Shown piece by piece: positions 43,903-52,705 of a stretch of DNA of 64,000 nucleotides (its first letter is position 1; each line of letters begins with the position of its first letter). The position numbers were made by a program, and so were the translations under genes. The notes below the pieces were generated by a model that ran no database searches, had not been told where the DNA came from, and worked only from the letters and a program-made list of their open reading frames with translations. This DNA is from Acidobacteriota bacterium. Lineage in GTDB: Bacteria > Acidobacteriota > Vicinamibacteria > Vicinamibacterales > SCN-69-37. The DNA is taken from assembly GCA_020853395.1 (NCBI GenBank), contig JADYYY010000019.1, forward strand, positions 344,925 through 408,924, read 5' to 3'.

Positions 43903-45135
43903 TCAGGCCGCCGCCGCGGTGCGACGTGTCGCGGCGATCGCGACGAACACGCTGGCGACGAGGAGCGCCGACGCGAGCAGGAAGGGCATGCCCGGGAGGT
44001 TCCAGCCGCGGCCGCTGATCGACGCGGCGAACGTCTCGGCGAACAGCGCCGGGCCGATGAGGCCGGTGACCATCTGGATGCTGGCGAGCGCGCCCTGCAA
44101 CGCGCCCTGCTCGGAGCGTCCGACGCGGCGCGTCATCAGACCCTGCGCCGCCGGACCGTAGAATCCCCAGAGCGACATGATCGGAATGCCCGCGACGAAC
44201 GCGGCGCCGGTCGGGGCCAGGCCGTAGATCGCGAAGCCGACGACGCCCGCGGAGAGGCCGAACAGCACCGCCGGCCGTTCGCCGATCGCCGAGACGACAC
44301 GGCCGACGAGGCCCGCCTGCACGATGGCCGAGCAGACGCCCACGCCGGCCAGCGCCCAGCCGACCGTGGTGCTCGTCCAGCCGTAGCGGTAGTCGGTGTA
44401 GAGCACGAAGACGCCCTGCAGCGACTGGTGGGCCAGGTGATAGAGGAAGTGGATCGCCGCGAACCCGACCAGGGTGTGGTGCGACCGCAACAACCGCAAC
44501 GACCCGATGGGATTCGCGCGCGCCCACGAGAACGGCCGCCGATGTGCGGCGTCGAGCGACTCCGGCAGCACGAAGTAGCCGTAGGCCGCGTTGGCGAGGC
44601 TGAACGCCCCGGCGACCCAGAACGGCGTGCGCGGTCCGAACACGCTGAGCACGCCGCCGAGCGCCGGCCCGACGATGAACCCGATGCCGAACGCGGCGCC
44701 CATGACGCCGTACGCGTGCGCGCGACGTTCGACGGGCGTGACGTCCGCGAGGTACGCGAACGCCGTGGGGACGCTCGCCGACGTGATCCCCGAGAGCACG
44801 CGCCCGACGAACAGCCAGCCGAGCGACGGCGCCAAGGCCATGAGCAGGTAGTCGGCGCCGAGTCCGAGGTTGGAGAGCAGGATCGTCGGCCGTCGCCCGT
44901 ACCGATCGGACAGCGCGCCGAGCACGGGCGCCGCGAAGAACTGGATGCCGGCCCACACGGTGCCGAAGAGCCCGACGGTCCGCGCGGCCGATGCCGTGTC
45001 GCCTCCCCGGAACTCCTCGATGAGCACCGGTAGCACCGGGATGATCATCCCGAGCGCCAGCATGTCGAGGAGGATGGTGATGAAGATGAAGGCAACCGCG
45101 GCCTGGCGCGTGCCCGAGGAGCGTGCTGTCGTCAT
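43903..45135 (-). CDS. MFS drug transporter, TetA/TCR type
   Basis: Proton-coupled exporter of 410 residues with twelve predicted helices. Motif A is GALSDRYGRRPTILLSN; the helix-1 motif LLDMLALGMIIPVLPVL and GPALGGVLSVFG (antiporter motif C) place it in the TetA/TCR drug:H+ antiporter group. It starts ATG 45135, only 18 bp from the divergent glutathione peroxidase start. Tetracycline resistance itself is not implied; most chromosomal members have unknown substrates. Confidence 0.9.
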   Translation of the reverse strand: MTTARSSGTRQAAVAFIFITILLDMLALGMIIPVLPVLIEEFRGGDTASAARTVGLFGTVWAGIQFFAAPVLGALSDRYGRRPTILLSNLGLGADYLLMALAPSLGWLFVGRVLSGITSASVPTAFAYLADVTPVERRAHAYGVMGAAFGIGFIVGPALGGVLSVFGPRTPFWVAGAFSLANAAYGYFVLPESLDAAHRRPFSWARANPIGSLRLLRSHHTLVGFAAIHFLYHLAHQSLQGVFVLYTDYRYGWTSTTVGWALAGVGVCSAIVQAGLVGRVVSAIGERPAVLFGLSAGVVGFAIYGLAPTGAAFVAGIPIMSLWGFYGPAAQGLMTRRVGRSEQGALQGALASIQMVTGLIGPALFAETFAASISGRGWNLPGMPFLLASALLVASVFVAIAATRRTAAAA

Positions 45136-45153
45136 GCTAGCATCCGGAAACGC

Positions 45154-45657
45154 ATGCCTTCCCCCTCGCAAAGCCTCTACGATATCGAGGTGAGGGACAT
45201 CGACGGAAATCTGTTCACGATGGAGCGCTATCGAGGGCGCGTCCTCCTCGTCGTGAACGTCGCCAGCCGTTGTGGTCACACGCCGCAGTACGCGGCCCTC
45301 GAGACGCTGTACCGCGCGCACCGCCGCGCCGGCTTCGTCGTCCTGGGATTTCCGTGCAACCAGTTCGGCCGACAGGAGCCCGGCACCGACGCCGAGGTGC
45401 GCGCGTTCTGCTCGCGCGTCTACGGCGTGACGTTTCCGATGTTCAGCAAGATCGACGTGAACGGGCCTGGCGCGCATCCGCTGTACCGGATCCTGAAGGC
45501 GCAGAAGAAAGGCATCTTTGGATCCGATCGCGTGAAGTGGAACTTCACCAAGTTCCTCGTCGGCCGCGCGGGTGCGGTGCTGCGGCGGTACGCGCCCGGC
45601 AAGCCGCCGGCCGCGATCGAACCCGACGTCGTCGCGGCGTTGGCGTCGGCGGCGTGA
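45154..45657 (+). CDS. Glutathione peroxidase family protein (Cys type)
   Basis: Thioredoxin-fold peroxidase of 167 residues. The peroxidatic residue is Cys40 in NVASRCGHTPQY, not selenocysteine. Gln in GFPCNQFGRQEPG and Trp in VKWNFTKFLVG complete the active site; the second Cys (FPCNQF) allows a thioredoxin-linked mechanism. It removes hydrogen or lipid peroxides. TAGCAT lies 10 bases before ATG in the 18-bp divergent gap. Confidence 0.94.
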   Translation: MPSPSQSLYDIEVRDIDGNLFTMERYRGRVLLVVNVASRCGHTPQYAALETLYRAHRRAGFVVLGFPCNQFGRQEPGTDAEVRAFCSRVYGVTFPMFSKIDVNGPGAHPLYRILKAQKKGIFGSDRVKWNFTKFLVGRAGAVLRRYAPGKPPAAIEPDVVAALASAA

Positions 45658-46124
45658 TGAGCGGCGAGCACCCACGAGCGGCGGTGCTCCTCGTGCACCA
45701 CGCGGACGCCGTTGGGCCGGAGGTCGATCCTCAGCGGCCGCTCTCGGCAGCCGGACGAGCTCAGGCGGCGTGGCTGGCCGATTACGCCAAACGCGCCGGC
45801 CTCGTTCCTGACGTCATCTGGCACAGCGGCAAGCTTCGCGCGCGCGAGACGGCTGAAGCGTTGCTGTTCGCGTGCAATCCCCGCGCGGTCTTGCGCGCCG
45901 TTCGCGGCCTGCGGCCGGAGGACTCGCCCGAGTGGGTGCGCGCCATGCTGGCTGGGGAGACTCAGATGGTGGCGCTCGTCAGCCACATGCCGCTGATGCC
46001 GGCGCTGCTGCGACGGTTGGTTCGGGCGGATACGGACTTCCCGCCGCACGGGATGGTGCTGCTCGACCGCGGCGACGAGGGCTCGTACGTCGAGCGATGG
46101 CGCATCGCGCCGCCGGCGACGTGA
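45657..46124 (+). CDS. SixA-like phosphohistidine phosphatase with altered RHG motif
   Basis: Histidine-phosphatase-superfamily protein of 155 residues. The N-terminal catalytic motif, usually VRHGDA, reads VHHADA (His15 retained, Arg to His14, Gly to Ala16). HSGKLRARETAEAL and SHMPLMPALLRRL match SixA, the latter holding the second catalytic His. The Arg loss should weaken phosphate binding. It overlaps the peroxidase stop (TGATG). SixA dephosphorylates phosphohistidine in phosphotransfer proteins; here the partner is unknown. Confidence 0.82.
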   Translation: MSGEHPRAAVLLVHHADAVGPEVDPQRPLSAAGRAQAAWLADYAKRAGLVPDVIWHSGKLRARETAEALLFACNPRAVLRAVRGLRPEDSPEWVRAMLAGETQMVALVSHMPLMPALLRRLVRADTDFPPHGMVLLDRGDEGSYVERWRIAPPAT

Positions 46125-46127
46125 GCG

Positions 46128-47108
46128 TCAGCGGGCGGCGCGCTCGATCTCGAACGTCGCGGGCGCGGTGAGACGCAGCGTGAGCGGCGTGCCCGCCGCG
46201 AGCACGGCTTCCTTGGCGTCGCCGGCCATCACGGCCGCCGTGCCGCCTGCGGCGCCAGCCGTCGTGCCGATCGCCGCACCCTTCTTGCCCCCGAAGATGC
46301 CGCCGATGACCGCCCCGATCGCGGCGCTCGCGCCGATCTTCGATGCGGCCTTGCCGGTCGGCGCCTCGCCCAGCCGGATGATCGTCTCGGTCTGAATCGG
46401 CACGCGCAAGTCGCCGAGCTGCACGGACGTGAAGCGGACGCCAAGCTTCGCCTGCTCGTGGAACTTGCCGCCCCGCTGCACCGACGTGACCGCACCGTCG
46501 ACGAGCGCGCCAGCGGGAATCATCACGCGGCCGTCGACGGTGACGTCGCGGACGACCTTGCCGGTGACACGGTCCTCGATCTTGGCGCTCTCGCTGGAGA
46601 CGGTGGACGTGAGCTGGATGCCGATGACCGTGTCGCTTCGGACGGTGACTTCATCGAACGCTGGCGCCGCTGGCGCGGCGGCTGGTGCGACGACGACGGG
46701 CTGAGCAACGGCGTCCGCGTCGGAGGCAGACGGCGACGCGGCCTCTGTCGCCGAGAGCGGCCGCTCAGCGGCGGACGCTGGCGAAGACGGCGGCGCCGGC
46801 GGTATCGCGGCGGCCTCCGGCGTTGGAGGCGCGGCCGCCACCCTGGCCGCCGGACGCGCGGCGCGAGCCCGAAGCGACGTCTGAGGAGCCGGGGCCGACG
46901 CCGCGGGTGCGGACGTGGACGACCCGGCGGCCGGTTCGGCCTCGGCGGTCGTGCCGCCGGGCAACGTGGGACCGGCCGATGAGGCCGCGGCCGGGGCCGC
47001 GTACGGCGCCGAGTTGCCGGTGCGAACCGCGAGATACGCGCCGAGGCCGGCTGCCGCGATGCATCCGGCCCCAACCACTCCGACGATGAGCGATTTGGGA
47101 GAGATCAC
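46128..47108 (-). CDS. Membrane-anchored protein with Ala/Pro linker and glycine-zipper tail
   Basis: Protein of about 326 residues starting GTG 47108 with GGGGA upstream. An N-terminal membrane helix (SLIVGVVGAGCIAAAGLGAY) is followed by roughly 130 residues of Ala/Pro/Ser linker, then a compact domain (about 160-240, SDTVIGIQLTSTVSSESAKI to VRFTSVQLGDL). A glycine zipper follows (ASAAIGAVIGGIFGGKKGA) that could insert into or span a membrane. Similar proteins occur in Acidobacteriota; the middle domain loosely recalls TrbI/VirB10-like beta domains. Function unknown. Confidence 0.72.
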   Translation of the reverse strand: MISPKSLIVGVVGAGCIAAAGLGAYLAVRTGNSAPYAAPAAASSAGPTLPGGTTAEAEPAAGSSTSAPAASAPAPQTSLRARAARPAARVAAAPPTPEAAAIPPAPPSSPASAAERPLSATEAASPSASDADAVAQPVVVAPAAAPAAPAFDEVTVRSDTVIGIQLTSTVSSESAKIEDRVTGKVVRDVTVDGRVMIPAGALVDGAVTSVQRGGKFHEQAKLGVRFTSVQLGDLRVPIQTETIIRLGEAPTGKAASKIGASAAIGAVIGGIFGGKKGAAIGTTAGAAGGTAAVMAGDAKEAVLAAGTPLTLRLTAPATFEIERAAR

Positions 47109-47324
47109 GATGTCCCCTGGAGCAAGGCGCGTACCGTAACACTGAAAGCGCGTGCCGCGCACCCGTTGCGCCCTGCCGCAGCGAGGAGGACAATGATTCG
47201 TCACCTCGCGCGCACAGGCCCGCTGATGCCTGTCTGTGGATCCGGCCCATCACAGAGAGGCGATCGGCCGAACGCGCGCCCTCCGCTCGACCGGTCCAGG
47301 AGCCGCATCCGTGAGACGCTCATC

Positions 47325-48425
47325 GTGAAGGTCATCGTCATCGGCGCGGGCGTCATCGGCGTGGCCGTGGCGGATGCCTTGGCGGGCCGGGGCGCCGCCG
47401 TCTCGGTGCTCGAGATGCGGGCCGTCGGCGCGGGCGCGTCGCAGGCGTCCGCCGGGATGCTCGCGCCATTCAAAGAGGCGCACGGGGACGCGCGCGTCCT
47501 CGAGCTGGGCACCCGCAGCCTGGCGCTGTTCGACGACTGGATCGCGTCGCTTCGCGCGTCCACGGGCCTCCCGATCGAATACGCCCGCACCGGCACGCTG
47601 GAAGTCGCGCTGGACGAGCAGGAAGCCGGCCGGCTGCACGCCGACCGAGCGGCGCTGCAGCAAGCCGGCTGTGATGCCGATCTGCTCGTGGGCGACGAGG
47701 TCAGGCGCTGCGAGCCGGCCGTCGCGGGTCGCGCCGTGGCGGCGCTCCTGACGCGTCCGCACGGTTTCGTCGGTGTGCAGCCGCTCGTCCGCGCGTTGGC
47801 GGAACGTGCACGCCTGGCCGGCGCCATCTTCGAAACGCCGGTCGAGGCCGCCAGCGTGGAGTGCATGCGCGACGGCGTCGAGGTCAAGATCGAAGACCGG
47901 CGGCTGTCGGCCGATGCCGTCGTTCTGGCGGCCGGCTGCTGGTCGCGCCGGGTCCGCGTGCAGCACCTGGCCGCGCTGCCCGTCCGCCCGGTGCGCGGTC
48001 AGTTGCTCCACCTGCGGTGGACCGGACCGCAACGTCCCAGCCGCATCGTCTGGGGACCGCGGTGCTACACGGTGCCGTGGACCGACGGCTCGCTGCTCGT
48101 CGGCGCGACGGCGGAAGACGTCGGGTTCGACGAGCGCGCCACGGTGGCCGGCGTGCAGGCGCTCACGTCGGCGGTCGCGGATCTGCTGCCCGACTCGGCA
48201 GGCGCGGCGCTCGACGAGGTGCGCGTCGGCCTGCGTCCGGCGTCGCCGGACGGGTTGCCGTTGATCGGTCCGGTCGCGCGCGCGCCGCGCGTGGTCGTCG
48301 CGGCCGGGCACTTCCGCAACGGCATCCTGCTCGCGCCGTTGACGGCGGAGCTCGTCAGCGGCTGGCTGCTCGACGGCACGGACGATCCGGCGTTCGCGCT
48401 CACGTCGCCGAACCGATTCCTCTGA
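47325..48425 (+). CDS. thiO: Glycine oxidase (FAD-dependent, thiamine thiazole synthesis)
   Basis: FAD-dependent amine oxidase of 366 residues. The FAD motif is VIVIGAGVIGVAVADALAGR, the next motif GAGASQASAGMLAPFKE is typical of ThiO, and the C-terminal PDGLPLIGPV and AAGHFRNGILLAPLTAEL close the cofactor site. ThiO oxidises glycine to iminoglyoxylate for the thiazole ring. No other thi gene is adjacent. It starts at GTG 47325. The 216 bp between it and the previous start have no recognisable element. Confidence 0.9.
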   Translation: MKVIVIGAGVIGVAVADALAGRGAAVSVLEMRAVGAGASQASAGMLAPFKEAHGDARVLELGTRSLALFDDWIASLRASTGLPIEYARTGTLEVALDEQEAGRLHADRAALQQAGCDADLLVGDEVRRCEPAVAGRAVAALLTRPHGFVGVQPLVRALAERARLAGAIFETPVEAASVECMRDGVEVKIEDRRLSADAVVLAAGCWSRRVRVQHLAALPVRPVRGQLLHLRWTGPQRPSRIVWGPRCYTVPWTDGSLLVGATAEDVGFDERATVAGVQALTSAVADLLPDSAGAALDEVRVGLRPASPDGLPLIGPVARAPRVVVAAGHFRNGILLAPLTAELVSGWLLDGTDDPAFALTSPNRFL

Positions 48426-48450
48426 TTCGGGATACCGCTGGAGGTCTGCC

Positions 48451-48780
48451 ATGCAGGATGTCCGACTCGACGAACCGCAGGTTCAACAACGCTTGGGGGA
48501 GCGTCCCGGCTGGTCGCTGCGCGACGGCGCGATCGCGACCAGGTACGCGTTCGCCTCGTTTCCCGACGCGATCGCCTTCGTGACGAGGCTCGCGTTCGAC
48601 GCCGAAGCGTCCGACCATCACCCGGACCTCCTCGTCAACTACCGGCGCGTGACGGTGAGTTGGAGCACGCACAGCGCCGGGGGCGTCACGGAAAAGGATT
48701 TCGCCGGCGCCGCGCAATCGGACAGAATCGCGCAGGCGTTCGGGGTGCATGCGTCTCAAGACGAGCTACAGCGCACGTGA
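48451..48780 (+). CDS. Pterin-4a-carbinolamine dehydratase-like protein
   Basis: Protein of 109 residues. The PCD/DCoH signature is visible: RYAFASFPDAIAFVTRLAFD, ASDHHPDLLVNYRRVTVSWS (catalytic HHP) and GGVTEKDFAGAAQ. It starts ATG 48451 with TGGAGG upstream, 25 bp after thiO, and overlaps the next gene by 32 bp. PCD proteins recycle tetrahydrobiopterin. A PCD-like protein (acRAF) is also part of alpha-carboxysome loci, which is relevant given the shell gene nearby, though no Rubisco is present. Confidence 0.92.
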   Translation: MQDVRLDEPQVQQRLGERPGWSLRDGAIATRYAFASFPDAIAFVTRLAFDAEASDHHPDLLVNYRRVTVSWSTHSAGGVTEKDFAGAAQSDRIAQAFGVHASQDELQRT

Positions 48781-49219
48781 GGTCGTCGCGCTGACGGGCC
48801 TGACGGCCCGCCAGTTGCAGAGCTGGGACCGGACCCGGATCTTCCAGTCTGCGATCGCGTCGCGCCGGACCGGCCAGGGCGGCTACACGGAGCGCCGGTA
48901 TTCGCCGGTGGATCTGCTGGAGCTGATGGCGCTCGCCGACCTGCGCAGCCGGGGTTTCACGCCTGCGGTGCTGAAGCAGGCGATGGACGCGCTCGGCGAC
49001 TACTTCCGCCGCCGGCTGTCCGAGACGCTCGACGATGCCGGGGAGTTGCGGCTGCTGACGGACGGGCGGCGCCTCTACCTGCGGACCAGGCAGGGGCACA
49101 TCTTCGATCTGCTAGCCGATCCTGCGCAGCCGCTCGTGACCGGTGACGGGCTGCCGCTGCGGCCGGTGCCGGCGCGCGCGAAGTTGCGCCGACGGGGCAG
49201 CCGACACGCTACTCGATAG
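48749..49219 (+). CDS. MerR-family transcriptional regulator
   Basis: Protein of 156 residues. The winged helix is [26 protein letters not shown], then [20 protein letters not shown], as in MerR proteins. It lacks the long dimerisation helix and metal-binding Cys of classical members; the C-terminal 60 residues ([20 protein letters not shown]) form a separate small domain of unknown ligand. It overlaps the dehydratase gene by 32 bp and its 3' end overlaps the convergent shell gene by 11 bp. Confidence 0.85.
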   Translation: MRLKTSYSAREVVALTGLTARQLQSWDRTRIFQSAIASRRTGQGGYTERRYSPVDLLELMALADLRSRGFTPAVLKQAMDALGDYFRRRLSETLDDAGELRLLTDGRRLYLRTRQGHIFDLLADPAQPLVTGDGLPLRPVPARAKLRRRGSRHATR

Positions 49220-49535
49220 GGAACACGTCCTGCAGGCCCTCGACGGGCCGAGGGATCACGTGGACGCCGACGAGCTCGCCGACCTTGCGGGCGGCCGCGG
49301 CGCCCGCATCGGTCGCGGCCTTGACCGATCCGACATCGCCGCGCACGATCGCGGTGACGAGCCCGGCATCCACTTTCTGCCACCCGACGAAGACCACGTT
49401 GGCCGCCTTGACCATGGCGTCCGTCGCTTCGACCATGCCGATGAAGCCGCGCGTCTCGACCATGCCGAGCGCTTCGCCTGGCAGAGCCTGGCGGGCGTCC
49501 TTCTTGTCCTGTTTGTCCGGTTTATCCTGAGCCAT
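49209..49535 (-). CDS. Orphan bacterial microcompartment shell protein (BMC-H, PduA/EutM type)
   Basis: Hexamer-forming shell protein of 108 residues. The BMC domain (about 23-108) is clear: [60 protein letters not shown] and [17 protein letters not shown] charged N-terminal extension ([16 protein letters not shown]) precedes it and is unusual. No other shell protein, aldehyde dehydrogenase or encapsulated enzyme lies in the window, so it is an orphan or satellite locus. The neighbours are MerR and pterin-dehydratase-like genes (convergent) and an MFS gene (divergent, 64 bp). Confidence 0.93.
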   Translation of the reverse strand: MAQDKPDKQDKKDARQALPGEALGMVETRGFIGMVEATDAMVKAANVVFVGWQKVDAGLVTAIVRGDVGSVKAATDAGAAAARKVGELVGVHVIPRPVEGLQDVFPIE

Positions 49536-49599
49536 CGCCAGCCGAACTCTACCAGATCCGTCGCCGCGGCGACGCGCGCACGACGTGGTGCCGCGCGCT

Positions 49600-50862
49600 A
49601 TGCTCACGGGGTTGTTCTCGCCGTTTCGCTACCGCAACTTCCGCTTGCTCTGGCTGGGGCTCGTCGTGTCGTTCACCGGGTCCTTCATGCAGCAGGCCTC
49701 CATCCTGTGGCACGTTTCGCTCGTCGCGCCGCCGGGTCACAAGGGGCTGGCGCTCGGCATGGTCGGGCTCGTCCGCGCGGCGCCGATGGTGCTGTTCTCC
49801 ATGCTGGCGGGCGTGGCGGCCGACGCCTTCGATCGCCGCCGGCTGATGCTCATCACGCAGATCGGCGGCGCCGCCGTGGCGGGTCTGCTCGCGACGCTCG
49901 CGTTCGCCGGCGCCAGTAGCCTGTGGCCGGTGTACCTGCTCGCCGCGCTGGGCGCCGCGGTCGGGACGTTCGATCCGCCGGCGCGCCACGCGCTGGTGGC
50001 GTCGCTCGTCTCGCGCGAGCACCTGCCGCAGGCCGTCAACCTGAACTCCGCGATGGTGCAGGCGACGTCGGTCGCCGGGCCGGCGCTCGGCGGCCTGATC
50101 ATCGCCCAGGCGAACGTCGGGTGGGCCTTCGTCGTCAACGCGGTCTCGTTCCTGTTCGTCGTCGCCGCGCTGCTGCTGATGCGCGATCTGCCGAGGTCGG
50201 ATCGATCCGCGGCGCAGGCCCGCGAGCAGTTCTTGCTGCACGCGGCGCGCGAAGGGCTCCACTGGGTGTTCCGGCACCCGGTGATCCGATCGACGATGCT
50301 GCTGGATTTCTTCGCGACGTTCTTCGCGTCGGCGATGGCGTTGCTGCCGGTCTTCGCGCAGGACGTGCTGCACGTCGGCGCGCGGGGGTACGGCGTGCTC
50401 GCGGCGGCGCCGGCCGCTGGCGCGCTCGCGGCCACGGTCGTCCTGCTCCCGCTCAGCCATCGTCTGCGCGAGCACGGCCGCGTGCTGCTCGCCGCCATCC
50501 TCGGCTACGGCGTCGCGACCATCGTCTTCGGCCTCTCGACGTCCTTCGCGGTCACGTTCCTGTGCCTCGCGCTCACGGGTGCGAGCGATGCGGTGAGCGC
50601 GATCATCCGCAACCTCATCCGCCAGTTGGAAACGCCGGATGCGATCCGCGGGCGCATGCTGGGCATCAACATGATGTTCTTCCAGGGCGGACCTCAGCTC
50701 GGCGAGCTGGAAGCCGGGCTGGTGGCACAGGCGCTCGGGCCGCGGTTCTCGGCGATCAGCGGCGGCCTGGGGTGCCTGGCGGCAACGCTGCTGATCGCGC
50801 TGATGACGCCGCAGCTCCGCCGATATCAGCTCCGGTTCGCCCGCCATCGGCTGCGGGCGTGA
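49600..50862 (+). CDS. MFS transporter, EntS-like exporter family
   Basis: Membrane protein of 420 residues with twelve predicted helices. [20 protein letters not shown] is the usual opening of the EntS/MFS_3 exporters, [20 protein letters not shown] contains a motif-A variant (DAFDRRR), and [20 protein letters not shown] is the conserved helix-4/5 region. Siderophore or drug export is the family theme; no siderophore gene is near. A GTG five codons upstream (49585) is an alternative start. Confidence 0.88.
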   Translation: MLTGLFSPFRYRNFRLLWLGLVVSFTGSFMQQASILWHVSLVAPPGHKGLALGMVGLVRAAPMVLFSMLAGVAADAFDRRRLMLITQIGGAAVAGLLATLAFAGASSLWPVYLLAALGAAVGTFDPPARHALVASLVSREHLPQAVNLNSAMVQATSVAGPALGGLIIAQANVGWAFVVNAVSFLFVVAALLLMRDLPRSDRSAAQAREQFLLHAAREGLHWVFRHPVIRSTMLLDFFATFFASAMALLPVFAQDVLHVGARGYGVLAAAPAAGALAATVVLLPLSHRLREHGRVLLAAILGYGVATIVFGLSTSFAVTFLCLALTGASDAVSAIIRNLIRQLETPDAIRGRMLGINMMFFQGGPQLGELEAGLVAQALGPRFSAISGGLGCLAATLLIALMTPQLRRYQLRFARHRLRA

Positions 50863-50865
50863 GGG

Positions 50866-51426
50866 TCAGCGCAGGTGCAGCCGCGCGGCGAGCTCGCGCA
50901 TGGCGCGGATCTGTTCGGGCCTGAAAGCCACGTCGAAGCCGAGCACGTTCGCGACGAGCCGCTCGGCCCGAGCGAGCCGGAGGAAATCGGCCGCGCGCAT
51001 CGTGCCGATTGCGTTCTGGATGATGCCGCCGGCCGAGACGTCGTCGGTGATCAAGCTGGCGCTGACGTCGACGATGGCCGGCCGATCGGATCCGAGATCG
51101 GCGGTGAAGACGAGCGTGGCCCTGCGCAGGACGTTCGGGTTCGCCATGTACGCGGGAGCGACGTGGACGCGGACGTCAGCGGCGGGACGGTTCGGATCGG
51201 TCAGCGACAGCCGGCCGAGAAAGGCGACGACCGCGCCGCCGATCGGGTGCAGGCCGAGCCCCAGCTCGCTCTGGCGCGCCGATGGATCCGGCCGTGACCA
51301 GGTCTCGAGATCCTTCCAGTTCGCCTGCACGCCCGCGAGCACCTGCGCGCCGTTGGCGGCCGTCGTCGCGGCGCCGGCGAGCAGCAGGCCCACCGCACAG
51401 AGTGAGGACGCGAGCAAGAGACGCAT
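50866..51426 (-). CDS. Secreted protein of unknown function
   Basis: Protein of 186 residues with a clear signal peptide (MRLLLASSLCAVGLLLAGAA). The mature part has beta-rich segments (LGLGLHPIGGAVVAFLGRLS, RRATLVFTADLGSDRPAIVD) and a helical C-terminus rich in Arg (FRPEQIRAMRELAARLHLR). I recognise no family. It is last in a four-gene minus-strand series beginning with carbonic anhydrase. Confidence 0.7.
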   Translation of the reverse strand: MRLLLASSLCAVGLLLAGAATTAANGAQVLAGVQANWKDLETWSRPDPSARQSELGLGLHPIGGAVVAFLGRLSLTDPNRPAADVRVHVAPAYMANPNVLRRATLVFTADLGSDRPAIVDVSASLITDDVSAGGIIQNAIGTMRAADFLRLARAERLVANVLGFDVAFRPEQIRAMRELAARLHLR

Positions 51427-51434
51427 GACGACTC

Positions 51435-51776
51435 CTACGATCGGAAGATGAAGTACACGGCGCCGACGAGACAGAGCCCGGCCCAGAGATAGTCGAGCTT
51501 GAACGGCGCGCCCATGTACAGCATCGCAAACGGCACGAACACCGACAACGTGACGACCTCCTGGAGGATCTTGAGCTGCGACAGGCTCATCGTCGTGTAG
51601 CCGATCCGGTTCGCGGGGACCTGGAACAAGTACTCGAAGAGCGCGATGCCCCAACTCGCGATCGCCGCCACGTACCACGCCCGGTGATTCAGGTTCCGGA
51701 GGTGTCCGTACCAGGCGAAGGTCATGAACAGATTCGAAATCAGCAGCAGACCCGTGGTCTGCAGGACGACTGGCAC
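51435..51776 (-). CDS. DUF486 / DMT-like four-helix membrane protein
   Basis: Protein of 113 residues with four predicted helices. TGLLLISNLFMTFAWYGHLR, FEYLFQVPANRIGY and LSQLKILQEVVTLSVFVPFA match the DUF486 family of small drug/metabolite-transporter-like proteins, at the expected length. GTG 51776 has GGAGG 8 bases upstream. Function in the family is unknown. Confidence 0.88.
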   Translation of the reverse strand: MPVVLQTTGLLLISNLFMTFAWYGHLRNLNHRAWYVAAIASWGIALFEYLFQVPANRIGYTTMSLSQLKILQEVVTLSVFVPFAMLYMGAPFKLDYLWAGLCLVGAVYFIFRS

Positions 51777-51796
51777 GGCGGGATCCTCCTGAGCTG

Positions 51797-52705
51797 TTAT
51801 CGGCCGAGCAGGTAGCGATCGAACAGGCCCACGACCCGTTGCTCGTATTCCTCGGGCGCGGCGGTGTCGAACCGGGTATGGCCGAGGTCGGGCGCGAACC
51901 AGAGCGTTTTCGGCTCCCGGGCGGCCTCGTACAGCTTCCGGCCGCTCTCGGGCGAGATGACGACGTCCCGCCCACCCTGCATCAACAAGACCGGCCGCGG
52001 GCTCAATCGGCCGATCCATCGCTTCGCGTCCACGTCGTCGGTGCGGAATCCCGCTTCGCGTTCGGCCCAGAACGTGATGAGCGGCGCGAAGGGAAACGGC
52101 GGCAGGCCGGTGAAGTACCTGACGCTCGTCTCGACGGTGTCGCGTAGCGACGAAAAGGCCGAGTTGGCGACGACGGCGGCCAGGGCGGGATGGTCGGCCG
52201 CGAACTCGATCGCGAGCGTGCCGCCGAAGGAGTTGCCGATGATGCCCAAGCGGCCGACGTCGACGCCGGAGAGCGTGGGCGCGAGCGCGTGCCACGCCTC
52301 GAGATCGCGCATCTCGCCGCTGCCGAACGTGATGAGATCGCCGTCGCTCATGTCGTGTCCGCGGACGGTCGTCAGGAGGGATCCGTAGCCGTGCCGGGCC
52401 AGCATCGCGGCCTCGTTGAGCATCTCGCCGCGATGCGACTTGTAACCGTGCTGGAGCAGGACGAGCGCGCCGTTGCGCGGCGGGACGTACCAGCCGACGA
52501 GGCGGAGGCCGTCGCTCGTCGTGACCGCCACGTCCTGGTAGAGCAGCCCGTAGTCGATCGGGCGCTTGCCCGGCAGCGGCCGCGTGTCGAGCGGGTTCGT
52601 CAGCAGGCGATGTGCTTCCGCCCGCGTGCGCCACGCGAGCGCGACGCCGGCCGCCACGATCGCCAGGATCGCGACGCCGGCGGCGACGCGTACCCAGCGG
52701 CTCAT
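51797..52705 (-). CDS. Membrane-anchored alpha/beta hydrolase
   Basis: Protein of 302 residues with an N-terminal membrane helix (VAAGVAILAIVAAGVALAW). The nucleophile elbow is GIIGNSFGGTLA (GxSxG), the acid is in MQGGRDVVISPE, and the base His is in DLGHTRFD. LLQHGYKSHRGEML provides the oxyanion region. It resembles serine-dependent peptidase/esterase-like hydrolases of the YqiA/S9-like type; the substrate is unknown. It overlaps the carbonic anhydrase stop (TGATG). Confidence 0.88.
   Translation of the reverse strand: MSRWVRVAAGVAILAIVAAGVALAWRTRAEAHRLLTNPLDTRPLPGKRPIDYGLLYQDVAVTTSDGLRLVGWYVPPRNGALVLLQHGYKSHRGEMLNEAAMLARHGYGSLLTTVRGHDMSDGDLITFGSGEMRDLEAWHALAPTLSGVDVGRLGIIGNSFGGTLAIEFAADHPALAAVVANSAFSSLRDTVETSVRYFTGLPPFPFAPLITFWAEREAGFRTDDVDAKRWIGRLSPRPVLLMQGGRDVVISPESGRKLYEAAREPKTLWFAPDLGHTRFDTAAPEEYEQRVVGLFDRYLLGR

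Noticed and set aside
45154..45657. Selenoprotein possibility for the glutathione peroxidase
   Set aside because: The catalytic position is an ordinary Cys codon (Cys40) and no in-frame TGA occurs.
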